Source: Ryuthela nishihirai (Eukaryota > Arthropoda > Arachnida > Araneae > Heptathelidae). Taken from it: a stretch of DNA of 64,000 nucleotides. The notes beneath the pieces were generated by a model, which was not told the DNA's origin, searched no databases, and saw nothing but the letters and a program-made list of their open reading frames with translations. Location: positions 60,290,946-60,354,945 of the forward strand of contig JAWZYU010000013.1 in the NCBI GenBank assembly GCA_038380435.1, in the 5' to 3' direction. Both the position numbers and the translations under genes were made by a program. This document shows, piece by piece, positions 56,820-64,000 of this stretch (positions within the stretch are counted from its first letter, which is position 1; every line of letters begins with the position of its first letter).

Positions 56820-57700
56820 GTGAGCGCTAGAAGTGAGCGAAAGGTATCCTGTATGGGACGATCCAACAGAGGGGATACTATGGTGCAACTCGCCCATAAT
56901 TTGAATACTGGTGACGGAAGTAATGTGTCAAAACACACATTGTGGACCAATATTAAATCGACAGTACGTCAAAGCCTGCTGAAAATGGGACTGCGTAGCT
57001 GCAGGCCCATTTTCAGCCTCGTGCCCATGCAAGCCTCGATTCACCATCGAAAGTGTCTACAATGGGCATATGAGCATTAAAACTGGACCTTGAATGATCG
57101 TCTGGTTCAATGAATCTCGCTTCCTGTCGCACCATGTGGACGGCCGGGAACCTATGCGTTGTTTACGTGGGAAGTGTTGGCACCAGGATGCATTGTGGGT
57201 CAAAAACAAGCCAGGGGGGGAAGTGTAATGCTTTGGGCAATGTTTTGCTGGGTAACCTGGATCCAGTCATTCGTGTGCAGGAAACTGTGACGTCTACCAC
57301 CTACTTAAACATCACTGTAGACCAGGTACATCCTTTCATGGCAAGGGTATATCCCTCCAGTAGTGCCTTCTTTCAACAGGATTCTGCAGGATACTGCCCG
57401 GAGTGTTCGAGAATGGTTCGTGGAACATGAGGAAGACTTCCAGGTATTGCCCTGGCCTCCAAATTCCCCAGAATTCAATCCAATCGAGCACTATGGTTTG
57501 TGCTGGAACAACATATCCGATCTGCGGCGGCTCAACCACGTAACTTACAAGAGTTAAAGAATCTGCTTGTAATGTGTTGGTACCAGATACCAAAATGCAA
57601 CTTTAGAAATCTTGTAGCATCCATGCCTCTACGGATAAGAGCTGTTTTGGCAGCATGCGGAGGACCAACATCATATTAGGCAGGTGGTGATAATGTTTTG
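56820..57700 (+). mobile_element. Tc1-like transposase relic
   Basis: Broken frames carry the Tc1 series: a helix-turn-helix-type region ending ASIHHRKCLQWAYEH followed by NWTLNDRLV, then NESRFLSHHVDGREP, FQQDSA (second acidic motif, about 57380), LPWPPNSPEFNPIEH (about 57450) and a C-terminal 'caccatgc...ggaccaacatcatat' encoding the usual ACGGPT-type ending. The end 'ataatgttttggatcttcggtgta' (to about 57720) looks like an inverted-repeat end, but its partner was not found. Confidence 0.8.
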
Positions 57701-57896
57701 GATCTTCGGTGTATATACTGGTGTTCTCCAAAATCAGAACATCGAGAAGGACAAATCAGAACAGTCAAATATTTGAGGATTAAATATAGCGTTATTGTAG
57801 TAGTAATAAATGATTACAATATGGAGACAACTAATTTACATACCGAATTGCTTAATACATACCGAGTTGTTAGTTACATACAGATTAAGTTGTTAG

Positions 57897-58480
57897 TTAC
57901 ATACCGAGTTGTTTAATAATAACTGAGCTCATCCCTTGCTGTATGTGGCGAAGCATGGAGTCATACAAATGTTTAATGCTGGATTGTGGAATAGCCTTCC
58001 AAGCACTAGGCACACGTGCCCAAAGCTTAACTACATTTGATGCGTCTGCTGCTATTGCCTCAGCTATCTTTTGACCATATACCATACATTTTCGATGAGT
58101 GACAAATCAGGGGAATCAGCGGGCATAGAATGATATGCACATTGTTTTGCTCCATGTATTCAACAGTTTGCAGATGCTGCTAGTGTCTTACATTGTCCTA
58201 TGAAATATGGAATTGGGACAGAGTGTGTGGATAGTCTGTAAGTACAGAAGTACTATTGGTGGTAAAATATCTTGGATGTAATGAGCATTGGTAATGGTGG
58301 TGTGGATCTGTACTAGGGTGGATATGCTTTCATAACTGATCACACCCCTCATCATAATCCAATACGTTCGTGCTGTGTGGCTCATCTGAATATGTTCCTA
58401 TTCAGATGATTACGATTCTGTCAAACTCGCTCCCTGGAGATCTGCTTGGCATATCTTAACAACACCTGCAGAAAAACAGA
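57897..58480 (-). mobile_element. Second Tc1-like transposase relic, opposite strand
   Basis: Minus-strand frames read VISYESISTLVQIHTTITNAHYIQDILPP (the region that follows the first Asp in Tc1 transposases) and, after a gap, WKAIPQSSIKHLYDSMLRHIQ, the typical C-terminal helix. Several frameshifts. Limits uncertain. Confidence 0.7.
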
Positions 58481-59043
58481 TAAGCTGAATATGGCTACAG
58501 CTCCTTTAAATACCTGTGGGAAAGGTCCAGTCACACCCTTTCCAGAATGTTCTCATTGGCCAACAGCCAGCACGACTGTTGATGATCTTGAAACTCTCAT
58601 CACTTCTTCAGTAGTATGTACTAAACATAGCCCATACGAGTCACGGAACTTACTCCTTTCTTTCTCAGTGTTCTGAATTTCGTGAACATCAGTCTCATAC
58701 GATGCAAACGAAGAAAACGCGTGATTGTTTTCTTTCACGATTCAACACTTTATTCATATTTCGTATGAGAGAGTAAAAATTGTTGTGTGTTGCTTATTAC
58801 TAAAGTTATTGTCCCTTTTCCTGTTTTTGACCCAAACCAAAACAACTGTTTGCGTTATAATTTCGTTATGTATTTTTCTCTTCAGAGTCTTTTAAAGTCC
58901 AACTAATTAATAATAACCTAAAGCAAGAGTGAGAAAATGACAAGGAATATGAAATAACTAATAAGATTAAGTTTCACTGATATGAGTTAATAAATACTCT
59001 TATATACTATGAAACTAATAAAATATCATATATTACAATCTAT
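58481..59043. other. No gene seen
   Basis: No recognisable coding sequence or repeat. Confidence 0.45.
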
Positions 59044-59243
59044 TAGTCCCGTGGCCGAGTGGTTAGCGCGCTTGGCTACTAATCTACGGGACCTGGGTTC
59101 GAGCCCCGGGTAAGGCATGGATGTTCGTGTTGTTTTCTGCTGAGGTTCTGCCATCCTCTCAGATCTTCTACTGTGGCATATAAACTGACAGGCTCCTGTC
59201 AGACCTCTGTGGCAAGCAGCTGCTTGAGGGGGTATTTTTTTTT
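59044..59243 (+). mobile_element. SINE family B, reference copy
   Basis: The tRNA-derived head has A-box GTGGCCGAGTGG, a 'ttggctactaatct' anticodon-like region (tRNA-Ser-like) and B-box GGTTCGAGCCC at about 59097-59107. The body has a 'gccatcctctcagatcttctac' stretch and ends 'gcagctgcttgaggg' plus a T-rich tail. It lies directly against the 5' end of RTE copy G. Confidence 0.88.
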
Positions 59244-59246
59244 ATT

Positions 59247-61872
59247 AGTCTGGACTGATTTACGGCTTTCAGCTTGATCCTGGACTTGATGTACAGATGG
59301 GCTTCTGTTGAGGGAAAATCTGCCGCTGTGTTTTCTGTTTGCTTGTGGGTTGCCAGCCGTAAGTGAACAGAGACATAGCCTATCTTATATCAGCTGGAGG
59401 ATAATCTTATCAGAGGTCATCTCCAGCACCTGAACTCTCGCGTAGTTAGCTGGGCATCGCCAATCGTAAATGGAGTAATGTGTCTCAATGCATGTCATAT
59501 GGCTCTTGAAACGGTTTATTTGAAAAGAGACCAGATGTACTGGTAAAGCTCAGATAATTAAAAATAACTTTAAATTCCTATTTTCAGGAAGGGAGGATGG
59601 TAAGTATCTCCAAGGTGTAGGTTTGCTTCTCAGGCAGACGTGCCAGTGTGTGCTCTTCTAGTACATTATTGCATTAATTAAAGATTCGTTACAGGATATT
59701 TTAAACCAAAATTAAAGACTTGTACGTCATCTGTTCTTACGCTCCCATAGAACATTGTGATGAGAACCAGAAGGATATGTTTTATAGACAGCTTCAAGAT
59801 ATTTTGAATTCTGTGAAGAAAGGAGATATTTCTCTTGTACTAGGTGATTTCACTGCTAAAGTTTGTACTGACTCTGACTTTTGGGGAGGGGTGATAGGTC
59901 CCTTTGGTATTGGTAGCTGAATTAACAATGGCAAACGTCTCCTACAATTAAGTAAACTTAACGGTTTACGAATAACGAACACATACTACACACATCGGGA
60001 CATGTATACACATGGGTTTCACCTGATGAGTTGCATACGAATATGTTAGATTATATTTTAATTAACAGTAAATGGACTATTTCTGTTAGAAATACCAGAT
60101 CATAGAAGGGAGTCGAAATTGGGTCTGACCATTACCTGGTCAAGAGTGTCTTGCAACTGAAGCTTAAGAAATGTGCTAAAGTTAATATAATTACTTTTAA
60201 CACTGAAACTTTGAAAGATAGAGATGTAGACAAAGCATTCTATTAAAGGCTACTTAGTCATTATGATAACGTTGTTTGTTTACTGCTGAAGTTGAGGAAG
60301 AATGGGATAAGTTTAAACGGGCTTTTCTTGAGGTCAACAGTATTATTTTGGGTAAAATGGAATAGAGAAAACAAAATTATTTGAGATATAATGCTATGAA
60401 ACTTATTTCTGAATGAATGACGGGCAAGAATAATATCTTTAGCTTGGTAGCTTGGCTGATAAAGCAGAGGAAGCAGTTAGACAGCTAAACAACAGAGGAT
60501 TGTACCAGATAGTTAGTTTTTGAGTGGAAGAAAGAGACAGGTGCGCAGGGATTGAAAGATAAGCATGGTAAGGTGATTGAAGGTGAGGATCTTGTGATGG
60601 CTATGTGTTCTGAGAACTTCAGAGATGTTTAAAAAATACGATTATTTCTACTTCCATTGTTTGTAATGAGGATTGATGCTTTATCGGCTTTAATCGTGGC
60701 CCTATATCACTTTATGAAGTCGCTTTGGGTATCTCTAAATTAAAACTGCATGAAACCTCAGGGGGGATGACTTTTGACCCTGTTGATCGATATAATTTGT
60801 TGTTGATCGCTAGATCATATGGAATAGTTAGTGTAATGAAAACTCTCTAAAATAACACTGAGTCATGTGTGAGAGTTGGTAAGGCCGGTAACGATTGGTT
60901 TAGTATTGCTTGTGGAGTTAGATAAGGGTGCATTTTGTCTCCTTTTCTCTTTAGTTTGGTTATTGATTATGTTATGCGAAATTCTTTGCAAAGAAAAGAT
61001 TTTGGCCTTAAATGGTTTAGAGATTTTAAAATATCTGATTTAGAATATGCAGAAGATTTCTCTCTATTGGCTAATGATGTTGATGAGATAAATTCGTTCA
61101 TTAGGGCTGTTGGTGAGACTGGTAATAGAGAAGGTTTGGTGATAAAGAGGAAACAATAAAGTGATGAAAACTGGTCAGGCAGATGGTGCTTCAGTTGCTT
61201 TGAATGGTTGCAATCTTGAGCAAGTGTATGAGTTTAATTATCTTGAGAACTATGTAACAGATACTAGTGATGTGTAGCATGGTAAAAATAGAAGTATAGG
61301 TATTGCGGCTGTGACTTTTAAATTCTATGGACTGTGTGAAAAAATAGGAGTATACATCTAAAGACTAAAATGGGCAAAATAAAATTTAGTTCTTTCTAAG
61401 TTTAAGTATGATTATGAAACATGACCCTTTGTAAGTAGGATAACAGGATACTTGATGCCTTTTATTCCCTATGCTTATGCAGTATCTTGGGCATTAGGTG
61501 GTTTGACTTTGTAAGTAACGATGAAGTTAGAAGGAGTCGGCAACCTTCTTTGAGCAGCATATTGTGCAGAGAGAGACTGCGTTGGTTTGGCCATGTCGCC
61601 CTTATGCATAGCTGAAGATTGGCAAATAGGGATATGAACAGTGTTCCCAAAATCTTATGCATAGCTGAAGATTGGCAAATAGGCAAATAGAGATATGAGT
61701 GTTCAGGAAAAGGGGGAGACCTAGGATGCAATGGGCAGACAATGTCAAACAGGACCTTGCTAGAATTAGCCTACAGTGGCCAAATGTAGCAGCTGTAGCT
61801 CAGGACAGACGGGTGTGGAGAGCAAAATTGTGCAGTCTGGTAGGACCTCCGTAGACCATGGCTGCATGATGA
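59247..61872 (+). mobile_element. RTE-like retrotransposon, copy G, old and internally deleted
   Basis: Begins in the 5' region ('tagtctggactgatttacgg'), has endonuclease fragments (NSVKKGDISLVLGDFTAKV at about 59808), then skips most of the fingers and palm of the RT (join near 60770). It continues with MSPFLFSLVIDYVMR and LEYAEDFSLLANDVDE, where the catalytic YADD reads YAED. The C-terminal region carries a local duplication ('cttatgcatagctgaagattggcaaatag') at about 61600-61685. The 3' end 'ccatggctgcatgatgaaga' retains a trace of the tail. Confidence 0.85.
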
Positions 61873-62494
61873 AGATTTATTAACCACTTTTTTTTAATTG
61901 CATTTCAGATAGCTTTCAATGAGAATATTCAAAATACTTATATAAAAGCACAATACCTCTGTCTTTAGCAATGGCCATATAATTTATTTTAATATAGATC
62001 ATAATTTAATCTGGACTTTACAGAGAAAAGCTTGGTGTTAAGAGTTATTGTTTCTTTATTCAACAACATACCTTTCCAGAAACTTTCACTACAAAGTTTA
62101 ACAAAGGTGGACAGAAGTGGTAGAAAAGTTGAGTCAGCAACTGCTTATGATCATCTGTTAAGGCAGGTGGTAAGATATTTAGCCAAGATTCAAACATTGG
62201 CTCCCAACCTAAAGCTGAAGGCTCCAAGTAAATCATTCCGCATCGAGACACCTATATTAATCAAAAGAATGGAAATTATGAGTATTTACTTATTCAGGAG
62301 ATAGCAAAATTCTAAGTTAGCAAATAAATTTCTCTATTTATGATAGACACTTGACCTGATCAGGAATCGTAGCTGACTAGTTAAACTTGACTATTACCTC
62401 AATAACAATTACGCAGGTCATGTAATAATGACATGTACAGTGGTGAAGGATGACTTGAGTAGGAGAAGTAATAACCACAAGTAGCGCTGCAACT
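61873..62494. other. No gene seen
   Basis: AT-rich, with no supportable exon. Confidence 0.45.
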
Positions 62495-62735
62495 AAATTT
62501 GAAAGCCGTTTTGTTATTTGATGTTCCCAAATCATTGAACAGGAATGCCGCTCCTGTACTCGATATTTCTGAATCGTTGAACGTGAAAGCCGTTCCAGTA
62601 CACAATATTTCCGAATCATTGAACTAGATTGCAGTTCCGGTAGCTGATGTTGTCGAATTGTTGAACTGGAACGCCGTTCCGTTATCTGATGTCGACGAAT
62701 CGTTAAGTGAAAGCAGTTCTATACCTTTCAACTCA
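62495..62735. repeat. Minisatellite with a 42-bp period
   Basis: About five imperfect copies of a 42-bp unit: 'atRt...gaatcRttgaac..gaa.gccgttcc.gta.ctg'. The period is a multiple of three and one minus-strand frame stays open through three units, but there is no other sign that it is coding. Confidence 0.7.
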
Positions 62736-62854
62736 AGTATTACTATTTGATATATATATATATGTTCCAGTAACGAAGGGGGATAATTATGAATGCAATC
62801 TCTCCGTAATTGAGGAAAGTAATCCCGTAATTTTCAGAAACTGTTCATTGGCGT

Positions 62855-63050
62855 TTCCGATGGCGGAGTGGTTACCCTGTTTGGCTACTAATGTCATGAA
62901 CCTGAGTTCAAGCTCCTGATAAAAGTCATAAATGTTTTCTTTCTGCTGAGGTCTCCCTTTTATCACAATCCTTCTCCATGGCGTATGATACTGATAAGCT
63001 CCTGTCAGATATTTGTGGGCAAGCAGTTGTTTGTTCATTTGTTCATTAAC
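62855..63050 (+). mobile_element. SINE family B, diverged
   Basis: Head 'gatggcggagtggttaccctgtttggctactaatgtc', weak B-box 'gagttcaagctcc', body 'ttctgctgaggtctccc...tgataagctcctgtcag' and end 'ggcaagcagttgtttg'. Confidence 0.7.
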
Positions 63051-63132
63051 TATACTGCTCACAAAAATTAGGGGTTATTTCAAAATGAATATGAAGCGAT
63101 AAAAATATTCCCTATTTTTTGTGAGCAGTATA
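63051..63132. mobile_element. Tiny mariner-type MITE (82 bp)
   Basis: TATACTGCTCACAAAAATTAGGG at the left and its near reverse complement at the right end leave almost no interior. The terminal sequence is of a type common for Tc1/mariner elements. TA dinucleotides are at both ends. It lies at the end of the SINE B copy. Confidence 0.75.
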
Positions 63133-63582
63133 GTATTATTAAAAAAGCTAACATATGTTTCAAAAACCCCATGCATCCAAATATTTTGGTCAATCTTCAC
63201 TGCACCACTGATTGTACATGAATTATTTCTAAATTTCATTGTTGTTGTTTTCTATCTAATTACACTGGTTTACAAGGTTTTTATAACATGAACAATTGAG
63301 CTACCTTTAACTATTTTTCAGGTGCTGATTTCAGATCTGGCCTTACAAAATTGCTAGCACATCACCTTTTTATGTCATTTGTCATTTTCACTCCTATTAA
63401 TATCTTCCAATACCAACACCTCCAGGCAACTGGGAGAAAACTAGATATTTTACTTTTTGTGGCTGGCAACACCAAGTGGGAGAAAACACGTTACAGTAAC
63501 CTAACCTCAGACTGCCATTCTTGTTGTTTTCATTGTAGGAGGAACACGTGCTGTACATTGAAGAGTGAATTTTGGAGTTTAA
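63133..63582. other. No gene seen; 5' flank of the following pseudogene
   Basis: AT-rich. A 'ttttcattgtag|gagg' acceptor-like site at about 63539 could begin the exon containing the next ORF. Confidence 0.4.
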
Positions 63583-63893
63583 ATGGCACAAAAACAGGGT
63601 CGAGGATGTATTAATGTGTCAGATAAGTTGTGTTATGTGTGTGGAAATTATATTTCAAAATTCCAGGGTCGATATTTGACAAAGATTGTGAAGAAAGCTT
63701 ATGACTTGTATTTTGGATGTTATGTTAGAGATCAGGACAAAACATGGGCTCCACGTGTGTGCAGCATTTTGTGATTTGTTGGCCTAAGTAAATTGTTGAG
63801 AGGTAAGATAAAATTCAGGCCCTTTGCAGTTCCAATGGTTTGGCTTGAGCCAACTAAATTAGTCACTTGTATGATTGCTATTTTTGTTTAACT
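63583..63893 (+). pseudogene. Arthropod repeat-family protein with CxxC zinc motif, truncated by a stop
   Basis: From the ATG at 63583 it reads MAQKQGRG...LCYVCGNYISKFQGRYLTKIVKKAYDLYFGCYVRDQDKTWAPRVCS, then a TGA at 63772. The same frame continues with LLRGKIKFRPFAVPMVWLEPTKLVTCMI, which is what intact members of this family have next. These proteins (a C-x2-C ... 'KKAYELYFGCKVGDQDKSWAPH.C' domain followed by 'MPFAVPMVWREP') are abundant and repetitive in arthropod genomes. I do not know a function, and they may be transposon-encoded. A family-A SINE begins just after the homology ends. Confidence 0.65.
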
Positions 63894-63901
63894 AAAGTGT
63901 C

Positions 63902-64000
63902 GGGTTGGGTTGGGTTGTTTTACCTCTGAGCGGCACTTTTTTGCATACCATGGGCTAAATGGCCAGGTCACATGGACCCCGAAGGCTCAGAGAAGGTTGG
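63902..64000 (-). mobile_element. SINE family A, cut by the window end
   Basis: The tail (GGGTT repeats, 'gttttacctctgagcggcac') and the first part of the body ('catgggctaaatggccaggtc') in reverse orientation. This is one of the least diverged copies. The head lies beyond the window. Confidence 0.85.

Noticed and set aside
59044..59120. Genuine tRNA-Ser gene
   Set aside because: The same head recurs with a common non-tRNA body in five places, so it is the tRNA-derived head of SINE family B.
62032..62304. 90-codon ORF as a gene
   Set aside because: No domain, no similarity to a known family that I can see, and surrounded by repeat debris. Open length alone is not convincing in this AT-rich region.

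Overview
The window looks like AT-rich intergenic and intronic DNA from a large, repeat-laden animal genome. An arthropod is most likely and an arachnid is plausible, but this is inferred from the repeat and element families, since no taxonomic marker gene is present. Host coding sequence is sparse, and I support only exons. Two consecutive minus-strand exons of an M14 zinc carboxypeptidase lie at 6952-7048 and 8759-8977, and one minus-strand exon of an axonemal dynein heavy chain lies at 49714-49845. A possible THAP-domain first exon is at 43988-44139.

The centrepiece is a complete Polinton/Maverick DNA transposon at 14604-28200 (13,597 bp). It has terminal inverted repeats, AG/CT ends and a perfect 6-bp target duplication (CACAAC). 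The left arm (+) carries an intron-containing protein-primed DNA polymerase B, a packaging ATPase and three conserved or hypothetical proteins. The right arm (-) carries a PC4-like putative ssDNA-binding protein, an integrase with chromodomain, the penton/minor capsid protein, the double-jelly-roll major capsid protein and an adenain-like protease. The arms converge at about 22.2 kb with back-to-back poly(A) signals. Replication, integration, packaging and capsid functions are therefore all represented. However, polB, MCP, integrase and the PC4-like gene are each broken by frameshifts or a stop, so this copy looks like a recent fossil.

Most of the rest is layered retroelement debris. One RTE-like non-LTR retrotransposon family (AP endonuclease plus reverse transcriptase, 3' tail of GAT repeats) occurs in at least nine copies or fragments: 3484-6834, 10957-11520, 11945-13712, 32613-33575, 37752-41341, 41342-43055, 44404-46838, the split copy 50416-51603/55337-56606, and 59247-61872. 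A tenth, the best preserved (51611-55329), is nested inside the split copy with a 7-bp target duplication, and its tail has expanded to about 155 bp. Two tRNA-derived SINE families are interspersed: family A (about 390 bp, ten copies) and family B (about 200 bp, five copies). The 3' end of family B resembles the RTE 3' end. Tc1-like transposon relics, a hAT-like MITE, mariner-type MITEs, minisatellites and an unclassified 949-bp insertion with a perfect 22-bp terminal hairpin and a 240-bp tandem repeat complete the picture.
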